From Nematopogon swammerdamellus (Eukaryota > Arthropoda > Insecta > Lepidoptera > Adelidae): a stretch of 64,000 bases of DNA. Numbering within the stretch: position 1 is the stretch's first letter; each line of letters begins with the position of its first letter. The stretch covers positions 25,265,349-25,329,348 of the forward strand of contig OX336339.1 of assembly GCA_946902875.1 (NCBI GenBank), read 5' to 3'. Under the pieces are notes generated by a model that saw only the letters and a list, made by a program, of their open reading frames with translations, had not been told where the DNA came from and did not search any database. A program made the position numbers and the translations under genes. Positions 10,471-20,470 of this stretch are shown one piece after another.

Positions 10471-10868
10471 GCGGGTGGCCGAGTGGTTTGGGCATCGGCT
10501 TCTCATGCGAGAGGTCCGTGGTTCGAATCCGGTCGGCGTGTACCAATGAGTTTTGTCTGACGAAAAAAATTACGTGCATACCTACACCTGCTGCTTCACC
10601 GTTCGGAACCGTTGTAAAACTCTAGGTCCCTTCCCTTGCCCCTTACTAGGTGGTAGGCTCAAATTGTAGCCGACTGGGTTGATACCACCGTACTGGATGT
10701 AAAATGGACGCATAGCAGCCTCGGTTGTGTTCTCCTCTACTCCAGTATAGCCAGCAATCCAGGGAAGTCCCGGTATGGCACCTACCATCTCGGAGGTGAT
10801 ATTGGCTGGTCGGAGCATGCGCTTTGGCCCCTCCGACTCAGCCACCCATACCGGATTACATAAAAAAA
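10471..10868 (+). mobile_element. SINE-B, full length
   Basis: The tRNA-like head at 10478-10545 has 'ggtggccgagtggtttgggc' (A box) and 'gtggttcgaatccggtc' (B box). The body includes 'aggtcccttcccttgcccc', 'ttactaggtggtaggctc', 'ccagtatagccagcaatcc' and 'atggcacctacc', and the end is 'cggattacataaaaaa'. The head is a SINE module rather than a working tRNA gene, because it is repeated at 18880-19258 with the same body attached. Confidence 0.85.
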
Positions 10869-11107
10869 TTTTTTTTTTAAAGAAATACATAAAACGACAA
10901 AACATTTAAAATTTTAAATTTTACGGACGGAGGCAAGGCTTCACCGCTGGACGTGGCGACGTGCCGCCCTCGCGCCCGCCCGCCCTCCGCATCGCCGCCG
11001 CTATGCCGTCGGCCATCGCGTCCGTGGGCGGTTCGCGATCGATCTGTTGCAAATTTTCCACGAACGCCCACAGGATTCGTGGAAGGTCTCCATTCCAAGT
11101 TTTTATT

Positions 11108-11215
11108 TTATTTTTTTTATTGAAACTGACACGGATGGCTACATCACCTACAACATCCGCGATTTCAGCCCATAACACTGGGTGAACTAGGTGCCATGTC
11201 AGTGCTTCCCTTCAT
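11108..11215 (-). mobile_element. SINE-A 3' fragment
   Basis: It holds the poly-A end and the last about 100 bp of the family, with 'acatcacctacaacatccgc' on the plus strand. Confidence 0.7.
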
Positions 11216-11310
11216 TTCTTCTTCATTATCGTGTTGTTTGCAATCATTTGAACAATACCTGCGCAACATAAAAAAAATGCATTGTCACAAATTGCTGCAT
11301 CTGTCATAAA

Positions 11311-11689
11311 TAGTGTCCGACCGAAAGTGTACTTTCACTTTCGGCCGAAAGCCGTAGCCGAATTTCGGCAAAATTCTACTTTCGGCAGAAAGCCGAAAGC
11401 CGAAGCCGAAAGCCGGAACCGGAAGCCGTAGCCGAAAGTATGTATGGTATTTAAGTATTAAGGCAGTGGAAGTTTGAAAGAAAACGTATGTGTGCCTGCG
11501 CCGGCCGCCAATCGCGTAATCGAGTCGCGTCGTGTGCGCGCGGTCGGTCGGTTTGTCTGTCTAACAACTTTCGGTTGGGCCGAAAGTGACCACTACTTTC
11601 GGCCGAGACCGTAGGTTTGCCGAATGTGGCAAATATTGGCCGAAAGGCCGAAAGCCGAAGGCCGAAACCGAATATTCGGTCGGACACTA
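11311..11689. mobile_element. hAT-type MITE with CCGAAAG subrepeats
   Basis: The termini are inverted: 'tagtgtccgaccgaa' at 11311 and 'ttcggtcggacacta' ending at 11689. The flanks carry a perfect 8-bp direct duplication, gtcataaa, at 11303-11310 and 11690-11697. An 8-bp duplication with TAGTG-like ends points to the hAT superfamily. The 379-bp interior is filled with degenerate repeats of CCGAAAGC in both orientations and codes for nothing. Confidence 0.85.
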
Positions 11690-11892
11690 GTCATAAATCT
11701 GCACAGCGTGTAGTGGCAGTGGCCAACATTATTGTAAAGTAGACTAAGTGCACATTTGGAAAAAAAAAATCCAGTGATGTTTCTTGTCAGTTCTTCTTCG
11801 CTGTGATAATCGAACTGGCAGAATGTTACAATGTAAATATGACAAATCTTGGCGCAGTGTACTGCCAATAGAGGAAAAATAAACAATAAACA

Positions 11893-12000
11893 ATGAAACG
11901 AAGGGAAGCACTGACATGGCACCTAGATCACCCGGTGTTATGGGCTGACATCACGGATGTTGTAGGTGATGTAGCCAACCGTGTCAGTTTCCATAAAAAA
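11893..12000 (+). mobile_element. SINE-A 3' fragment
   Basis: It starts with 'gggaagcactgacatggcac', contains 'cccggtgttatgggctgaca' and ends in 'cataaaaaaataaaa'. It is preceded by a repeat with 'aataaacaataaacaatg', also seen at about 35570-35650. Confidence 0.7.
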
Positions 12001-12026
12001 ATAAAAAATAAAAAAAAACAACAATA

Positions 12027-12280
12027 ACCTGCTAGATCCGTGAGGTCAGCCGTTCGCATCTTGGTGAACTAAGTGCCATGTCAGTGCTTTTGTTCGTGCC
12101 GGCTACACTGAACTGGACGGGACATAGCCGCTTCGGCCTAAAGTTTATTCAGTGCACCACCTAGTAAGGTAGGGAAGGGAAGGGACCAAGAATTTTACGT
12201 CTCCAGCCTCGACGGTCGGACGGTCACCCATCCAGGTTCTGACCGCGCCCGAGTCTGCACCGCCGAGGTGGCTGCTAGGC
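12027..12280 (-). mobile_element. SINE-A, degraded
   Basis: It retains the body motifs (acactgaactggacgg; aaggtagggaagggaagg) and the 5S-like segment 'cggtcacccatccaggttct' in reverse. The 3' end and A box are eroded. Confidence 0.65.
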
Positions 12281-12644
12281 TAAGTAGATGTGATTTTAAA
12301 TACTTTGGGTACGTAGGTGCATGCAAGTGGAAACTTAAACTCTACAGTGAAATGTTGATTTTGCTACAATCTAGGTACTTACATATCACTACGTACGACG
12401 CAAACATTCAAAGGTTGACTGGATGAAATCTCTGTTAGGGATAAGTCCGCCTTTGCACCTAATGTTAATTATATTATATCGCGTTGGTTTCTGTAAAAGT
12501 TTTTGGAGCAATAAAGTATTTCTATTAATCTATCTATATTTATTTACATACATAGTATTTTATTTAATATCTTATAAGCATTGTTATTGCAATTTTTTTT
12601 TTCTTCTACAATTTAGGTTAATTATAAAATTTTATCATAAAATA

Positions 12645-12935
12645 CATAGGTACCACACGCTGTATCCCGAAAATCGGAGTGAGCAGAGTAATCCTTGTTG
12701 TGCTGCAAGAACTCTTGAAATTACAGAACAACACCGACCACCATGTTTAGCAAAGTAATCGGACAAGATAACTAGCTATCATGTAGCCAGTAGGGCACGA
12801 AGACCCACGTGCTGCATTACTCGGTGGAAGGACCGTGCCAAGGTGAGAGGTGGCTATCCTGTCGTCCTTTAGCCCTTAGTCGCCTTTTACTATAATATGC
12901 ATGCAGTGGAGCTATTATTTTTAAGTACCGGTTCC
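12645..12935 (+). repeat. Family F repeat
   Basis: It contains 'accacacgctgtatcccg', 'gtggaaggaccgtgccaagg' and 'tgcagtggagctatt', in the same order as 750-1008. Confidence 0.6.
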
Positions 12936-13662
12936 ACACATTAATCATAAAATGAAATTATTATTCCTTACAAAATTATTAGCCACTAGCTTTTTCCCGT
13001 GGCTTCGCTCGCATAGTCTATGTCCATCCTGAAGATCCATTCTAATTTTTTTTTTTAAGTTAAAACTTCTTTAGCGGCGCTTGGCACTTTTTTAGGTGGG
13101 TAAAAAATGTTAAACTCGCGTCAGATCTCGAAAAGCGTCAGATTTATTTTTATTATTTAAAATGTAACCTTAAGTCATTGCATTAAGGGTTAAGTTGCGA
13201 GTGGCTCGGGATCAATTCTGTTCGTCTCTCAGTGACAGTAAAGCAATGTTACGGTGTTTAAATTTTTTTAGGATGTTTAGTTTTTTTTATAAACACCTAA
13301 GAATTATTTTCGGAAATACAAAAAGTTTTCACTTCTGCCGGCACTCCCGGAGTGCAACTGGGGCTTTTTTTTATGTAAACCAACATGGGTGGCTGTGTCG
13401 AGAGACCAATGGTACAGTCGACAAAGCCAAAAACCCCTCTCCTCGCGAGACCACGCTCAGCGAGGCGCCATGCCAGATTTGCGGACTGTTGCTAGGCTGT
13501 CTAGCCCGTTGATACGACTAAATATTGGTCAGAGAATTTTTAAAATCGGATGAGTATTTTCGGTGATTACCTCCTATATCCAAACTTACAAACTTAACCT
13601 CTTTATAATATTAGTGTAGATTTTAAAACGGGTCCCAAAACCAACGTGTCGTCTGTATGTTC
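12936..13662. other. No gene recognised; shared repeat piece at about 13240-13320
   Basis: The phrase 'ttaaatttttttaggatgttt' and its neighbours recur at about 47556-47640, so this is dispersed repeat. The plus-strand open frame at 13195-13512 overlaps it and is not supported as a gene. Confidence 0.4.
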
Positions 13663-16600
13663 AGGTCTATGAATCAGTTCTGAAGAGTGCATATTTAATG
13701 AGGCCTCCCGAACGTTCGACATATTAATTTGTACAGCAGCCGCCTGAAAGGGGGTGCGTGCTAATGAATAAACATTATCACGTGTTTGCTTCTTGTTTAG
13801 CTCAATAACATGTTGCGTTGTTCACAAGGGAAGAACGCGTAGAATGGAAGGAAATAGAATAGTAAATAGGAAAAAGGAAATAGGAAGTAGAATCGTACCG
13901 TGTGGGGTCGGTACTTAAAAAGAATAGCCCCACTGCATCTCTCCCCGTCGCATGTCGTAAAAGTCGACTAAGGGATCGTCAGCCTCGGCAGCTCAGTGGT
14001 GCGGTCAGTTATTGGATGGGTGACCGCCCGACCGTTGGAGGCTGACCGTGATTCGGAATCCACGTTAAACTGTAGGTCCCTTCCCTTCTTACCTCACTGG
14101 GTGGTAGGGTTTATCCCGGCCGGATTGGTACCACCGCACTGAGCTAAACGTCGGTCAAAACGGCTATGTAAATAGTTCGTGTTTTCCGTCCAGTTCAGTG
14201 TAGCTGGCGCGAAATGAAGGGAAGCACTGACATAGCACCTAGTTCACCCGGTGTTATGGGCTGACATCACGGATGTTGTAGGTGATGTAGCCAACCGTGT
14301 CAGTTTCCATAAAAAAAAAAAAAAAAAAAATCTGACCTAAAAAAAAAAATTTACGTGATATAGCTTAGCGGTATTTGTACTGTTGTTGCTTGTACTTTCT
14401 GTTGTTTTATCATTATTGGTGTCCACAAATTGGGGTGCGCTAATTAATTTGTTGTTCACTTCCCGCCGAAAACTTCCCGATGCTTTTATGTTCTTCCAAT
14501 CTTGTGCCATCTTGGACAACACCATTCATATGTATTTATGACTTATCTTATATTTATTTTCAGGTGACAGTATGAATCAGTTCTGAAGAGTGCATATTTA
14601 ATGAGGCCTCCCGAACTTTCGACATAATTTGTACAGCTGCCTGAGATAGGGTGCGTGCTAATGAATAAACATTATCACGTGTCTGCTTCTTGTTTAGCTC
14701 AATAACATGTTGCGTTGTGCACAAGGGAAGAACGCGTAGAATGGAAGGAAATTTTGCCGACCTGACATAAAAAATAAAAAAAATTACGTGATATAGCTTA
14801 GCGGTATTTGTACTGTTGTTGCTTGTACTTTCTGTTGTTTTATCATTATTGGTGTCCACAAATTGGGGTGCGCTAATTAATTTGTTGTTCACTTCCCGCC
14901 GAAAACTTCCCGATGCTTTTATGTTCTTCCAATCTTGTGCCATCTTGGACAACACCATTCATATGTATTTATGACTTATCTTATATTTATTTTCAGGTGA
15001 CAGTATGAATCAGTTCTGAAGAGTGCATATTTAATGAGGCCTCCCGAACTTTCGACATAATTTGTACAGCTGCCTGAGAGGGGGTGCGTGCTAATGAATA
15101 AACATTATCACGTGTTTGCTACTTGTTTAGCTCAATAACATGTTGCGTTGTGCACAAGGGAAGAACGCGTAGAATGGAAGGAAATTCTGCCGACCTGGCC
15201 TAAAAAAAAAAAAATTACGTGATATAGCTTAGCGGTATTTGTACTGTTGTTGCTTGTACTTTCTGTTGTTTTATCATTATTGGTGTCCACAAATTGGGGT
15301 GCGCTAATTAATTTGTTGTTCACTTCCCGCCGAAAACTTCCCGATGCTTTTATGTTCTTCCAATCTTGTGCCATCTTGGACAACACCATTCATATGTATT
15401 TATGACTTATCTTATATTTATTTTCAGGTGACAGTATGAATCAGTTCTGAAGAGTGCATATTTAATGAGGCCTCCCGATCTTTCGACATAATTTGTACAG
15501 CCGCCTGAGAGGGGGTGCGTGCTAATGAATAAACATTATCACGTGTTTGCTTCTTGTTTAGCTCAATAACATGTTGCGTTGTGCACAAGGGAAGAACGCG
15601 TAGAATGGAAGGAAATTTTGCCGACCTGACATAAAAAATAAAAAAAATTACGTGATATAGCTTAGCGGTATTTGTACTGTTGTTGCTTGTACTTTCTGTT
15701 GTTTTATCATTATTGGTGTCCACAAATTGGGGTGCGCTAATTAATTTGTTGTTCACTTCCCGCCGAAAACTTCCCGATGCTTTTATGTTCTTCCAATCTT
15801 GTGCCATCTTGGACAACACCATTCATATGTATTTATGACTTATCTTATATTTATTTTCAGGTGACAGTATGAATCAGTTCTGAAGAGTGCATATTTAATG
15901 AGGCCTCCCGAACTTTCGACATAATTTGTACAGCTGCCTGAGATAGGGTGCGTGCTAATGAATAAACATTATCACGTGTCTGCTTCTTGTTTAGCTCAAT
16001 AACATGTTGCGTTGTGCACAAGGGAAGAACGCGTAGAATGGAAGGAAATTTTGCCGACCTGACATAAAAAATAAAAAAAATTACGTGATATAGCTTAGCG
16101 GTATTTGTACTGTTGTTGCTTGTACTTTCTGTTGTTTTATCATTATTGGTGTCCACAAATTGGGGTGCGCTAATTAATTTGTTGTTCACTTCCCGCCGAA
16201 AACTTCCCGATGCTTTTATGTTCTTCCAATCTTGTGCCATCTTGGACAACACCATTCATATGTATTTATGACTTATCTTATATTTATTTTCAGGTGACAG
16301 TATGAATCAGTTCTGAAGAGTGCATATTTAATGAGGCCTCCCGAACTTTCGACATAATTTGTACAGCTGCCTGAGATAGGGTGCGTGCTAATGAATAAAC
16401 ATTATCACGTGTCTGCTTCTTGTTTAGCTCAATAACATGTTGCGTTGTGCACAAGGGAAGAACGCGTAGAATGGAAGGAAATTTTGCCGACCTGACATAA
16501 AAAATAAAAAAAATTACGTGATATAGCTTAGCGGTATTTGTACTGTTGTTGCTTGTACTTTCTGTTGTTTTATCATTATTGGTGTCCACAAATTGGGGTG

Positions 16601-17345
16601 CGCTAATTAATTTGTTGTTCACTTCCCGCCGAAAACTTCCCGATGCTTTTATGTTCTTCCAATCTTGTGCCATCTTGGACAACACCATTCATATGTATTT
16701 ATGACTTATCTTATATTTATTTTCAGGTGACAGTATGAATCAGTTCTGAAGAGTGCATATTTAATGAGGCCTCCCGAACTTTCGACATAATTTGTACAGC
16801 TGCCTGAGATAGGGTGCGTGCTAATGAATAAACATTATCACGTGTCTGCTTCTTGTTTAGCTCAATAACATGTTGCGTTGTGCACAAGGGAAGAACGCGT
16901 AGAATGGAAGGAAATTTTGCCGACCTGACATAAAAAATAAAAAAAATTACGTGATATAGCTTAGCGGTATTTGTACTGTTGTTGCTTGTACTTTCTGTTG
17001 TTTTATCATTATTGGTGTCCACAAATTGGGGTGCGCTAATTAATTTGTTGTTCACTTCCCGCCGAAAACTTCCCGATGCTTTTATGTTCTTCCAATCTTG
17101 TGCCATCTTGGACAACACCATTCATATGTATTTATGACTTATCTTATATTTATTTTCAGGTGACAGTATGAATCAGTTCTGAAGAGTGCATATTTAATGA
17201 GGCCTCCCGAACTTTCGACATAATTTGTACAGCTGCCTGAGAGGGGGTGCGTGCTAATGAATAAACATTATCACGTGTTTGCTACTTGTTTAGCTCAATA
17301 ACATGTTGCGTTGTGCACAAGGGAAGAACGCGTAGAATGGAAGCA
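13663..17345 (-). repeat. Tandem satellite-like array of about 433-bp units, each with the same minus-strand open frame
   Basis: Unit boundaries at the phrase 'caggtgacagtatgaatcag' fall at 14563, 14996, 15427, 15860, 16293, 16726 and 17159, a period of 431-433 bp. The first unit (from 13663) is more diverged and is split by a SINE-A. The last unit is partial. Units from 14563 on are almost identical. Four consecutive units, plus the one at 14560-14958, encode the same 132-residue minus-strand frame starting MVLSKMAQDWKNIKASGSFR. In the unit at 14996-15426 a length change truncates it to 85 residues. I do not recognise the protein. The basic, Trp-containing start followed by a Ser/Thr/Asn-rich stretch could be a captured exon. 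Confidence 0.9.
13979..14326 (+). mobile_element. SINE-A inserted in the first unit of the 433-bp array
   Basis: It runs from 'cagcctcggcagctcagtgg' through 'ttattggatgggtgaccgc' (5S-like) and 'gtgattcggaatccacg' (B box) to 'cagtttccataaaaaa' and a long A tract. A family F fragment (13895-13978) lies directly upstream. Removing 13855-14326 restores the array unit. Confidence 0.85.
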
Positions 17346-18870
17346 AATTCTATTTCACAATTTTCCCGAAGAATTCAGATTATTTTTTAATCCTATTAAT
17401 TTAAGTGAGCTAAACTATTCTTAGGTTCGCAATTCCGATGATATGAGAACGACCTTCTTTTTTTGAAATCGTTTAAAAATACCCTTGGGAATTGCAGGCT
17501 CCAGTGTAATCGAATAGGATAGAATCAATAGTGACAAGTTCAAATTCTAAATAAATAATACACAACAATTCAATATCTGTAATTACATAAAATTTTCAAT
17601 TAAAAATTTCAACAGTTTAATTAGTCCCAGTAGTATGTCCGGTGTCTTGTTTACTTTATTTTATTGTTTTGTTAGTATTAAAGTTTGTGTCATTCTTCTT
17701 CTCTGTTTTCTACACTTATATTATAAGTGCTCATAATTAAGTCAAGTTGACTAGCAGATATTGCCTTAGGTAATATGTTCGCCTTTTGTACAATTTTGTA
17801 TTGAAACGCAATAAAGTATATTCTATTCTATTCTGTTATGTTCTGTTCTATTCTAGTCACAAAATAAATTCAAATAAAAATCACCAATTATAATTTTAAA
17901 AAATCACCAAAATAAACTATACGAATATAATATTGTCAAACATTCCTTTATTTCTTGCACAAGGTTATTCCTTTCCTTCTTGCAAATTTATTATAATCCC
18001 ATTTGAATTAAGAGGTTATTTCCGTACAAGGCGCAGTACCAAAGGACGTGTTCTACATACGAAAGTCCTTGTAATATGACCTTCTGCACTGATCGATGAG
18101 CTGTCATATTACATTGGCCCGAATACACTCCATAATATAAGAGACCGGAAATATGGCTGAATTTCTGAGGAGGCGAGGTTCCACCTTACTTAGTAAAGTA
18201 AGGGAAGGGAGGGAGCTACACAATCTTACGTGGAATCTAAACAATTAGACTTACTCAGTGTTGGAAGTGAATAGCGCCTTAGAATCTTTAATAATAAATC
18301 AAGGCAGAATTCTATACAAAAAGGACAAGTCCTATTCACTGACTGCCTCATCAAAGACCAGCCCAAACCACTGAATATAATATGTTGATACTTTAAATTT
18401 GGTGAGTATATTCATTACGGGTCTGTTTCGAAATTTAACCCTTATGGGGGTGAAAAGGGCTAAAAAGTGTTTTGGTTGATTCCTTGATAGCCCTTAATCC
18501 TGAAACATTTATGCCTTTACTTATAAGATTGATAAAACAATTGTCTGGAAAGCGGTTTTAAGATTTTTTTTTATATTCGAATATACGATATACTTCCTAG
18601 AAGAAAATAAGTAACAAGGGCGAAGCCGACGGCCGCGCAGCGTTTACATAAACGACATACTATTTTTAAAAAATTTTTAGTCGCCAAGGGCAAGTCCGGA
18701 GGCCAAGCTGCGTTCACTTATATGAGTCGATTTTCAGCCTCGCCCTTAGATACCTTTCTACTATCTGCAAGCATTCAAAAGACATTTGAAAGAGGTAACT
18801 GTAAGGATTATAAAAAAAAATTAACTTCAGTGGTAAGGTAGATAAGGTTTTTTCGACTATGCAATTTTTT
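17346..18870. other. No gene seen
   Basis: The stretch is AT-rich non-coding sequence. At about 18600-18745 two diverged copies of the phrase 'gaggccgaaggccgagctgc' hint at the 67-bp repeat family found in the palindrome at 44703-46153. Confidence 0.4.
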
Positions 18871-18875
18871 TTTTT

Positions 18876-19258
18876 TATGTTATCCGGTATGGGTGGCTGA
18901 GTTGGAGGGGACAAAGCGCATGCTCTGACCAGCCAATATCACCTCCGAGAAGGTAGGTGCCATATCGGAGACTTCCCTGATTTGCTGGCTATACTGGAAT
19001 AGAGGAGAACACAGCCGAGGCTGCTATGCGGCCATCTTACATCCAGTACGGTGGTACCAACCCAGTCGGCTACAATTTGAGCCTACCACCTAGTAAGGGG
19101 CAAGGGAAGGAACCTACAGTTTTACACTGGTTCCGAACGGTGAAGCAGCAGGTGTAGGTATGCCCGTAATTTTTTTCGTTAGAAAAAACTCATTGGTACA
19201 CGCCGACCGGATTCGAACCTCGGACCTCTCGCATGAGAAGCCGATGCCCAAACCACAA
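18876..19258 (-). mobile_element. SINE-B, full length, reverse orientation
   Basis: On the minus strand the head carries 'gtggtttgggcatcggcttc' and 'gaggttcgaatccggtcgg' (B box), followed by the SINE-B body ending in 'cccataccggataac'. A 45-bp SINE-A head fragment (19259-19305) is spliced onto its 5' end and is itself followed by a piece of SINE-B tail, so this is a composite. Confidence 0.8.
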
Positions 19259-19319
19259 GTGCAGACAGTTGACTGTCTGCACCACTGAGCTATCGAGGCT
19301 GACAAGACCCATACCGGAT

Positions 19320-19817
19320 TACATAAAAAACAAAAGTTACGAACCATAACTTGTGCGAGCCTGAGAGCTTTTTTCTCCCTTGTTAGGATGAAATGTCAAC
19401 AAGACATTGATCCATACTATCTGGGGGCGTAGACACTGACCTCGCCAAGTTGAAGCGCCTCGTGAATGTTTTCCCATTCATCATACATAAACCGCGACTA
19501 TCACATTGTTTGTAATGTATGTTATGAAACGTGGCTAGAAAATGTACTGAGCGGCTGTTTATCGTCCTCGCTCTGGCTTTCGTCCAGGATATTTGCTTCA
19601 AATGTGTCTCCTTCCAAGAACGTGCGGCCAATATTTGCTGTTGAGGACATTTTCACGTACCTATTGCGGAATTTCAAAATAGCTCAAAGTAGCTCAGTGG
19701 TGCGGTCGGTCGAGGTTTTTTTTTTCTTTTGCTTGCTGGCTTTTCTATATCTTATTCTATATTTCGTTTATTCGTTTATTTTCCGTGGTGTCAGCTTGTT
19801 CTTGATTTAATAATTAT
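19320..19817. other. No gene recognised
   Basis: Short open frames on both strands overlap one another. None has recognisable domains or splice context. Confidence 0.35.
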
Positions 19818-20115
19818 GTGCTCTTTTTTAACTGACTTCAGAAAAAGGAGGAGGTTCTCAATTCGTCTGAATCTTTTTATTTTATGTATGGTTAGAGAAA
19901 AAATTTTACGACGTCGACCGATTTCGATTATAATTTTTTATTAGGCGCTAGACGTGGTCCCATATACATTTGGTAAAGTTCTGATCATATGACCCATGAG
20001 AGAATCGTCGAACTCTTAAATTTGCAGAGGGATGTGCATGACAAATGGGCGAAACATTCTATACCACCACGCCAGCCGATTTCGATTATTCTTTTTATGT
20101 TGGAAAGAAGTTACT
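19818..20115 (+). repeat. Interspersed repeat with 'aaaaaggaggaggttctcaa'
   Basis: The phrases 'aaaaaggaggaggttctcaa' and 'ccgatttcgattattctttt' are typical of a high-copy lepidopteran repeat. That is recalled from general knowledge and not checked here. Confidence 0.5.
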
Positions 20116-20301
20116 TCAAGAATTAGATCCGGTTTTAACCAAAGAAAGTTATAACTTATAACATACCTATTTAGATTTGATCCATTTTAAAGGTTAATTT
20201 GATCAAATTCGTAATACATTGACTTGATCAAATTAACCATAAATCTACTGGTAATTTGAAATATAACCTATAAACAAGTTCAATCGTATAATGCAAGGTC
20301 C

Positions 20302-20370
20302 AAGGTCTAGGTCATTTATCTTTCTGGCATTACATTCATAATAATGAAACTTCGCACTTAATTCAATTAA
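20302..20370 (+). promoter_or_regulatory. Conserved block upstream of receptor gene 1
   Basis: It starts 'aaggtctaggtcatttatct' and contains 'cattacattcataataatg' and 'gcacttaattcaatt'. A matching block lies at the same distance (about 170 bp) before the start of gene 2, at 25477-25553. It is probably promoter or 5' UTR inherited with the duplicated gene. Confidence 0.45.
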
Positions 20371-20470
20371 AAGGTCCTACCTATCTTAGTGCATGTAACA
20401 CGTGATGTACTGCTAGATAGTAATGACAACTGCGACAATCACAACACTGGAGTGGAGAATATCAAGAAAA

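Noticed and set aside
10478..10545. Possible tRNA gene with A and B boxes
   Set aside because: The same sequence heads a second SINE-B copy at 18876-19258 with the same body, so it is a SINE promoter module.
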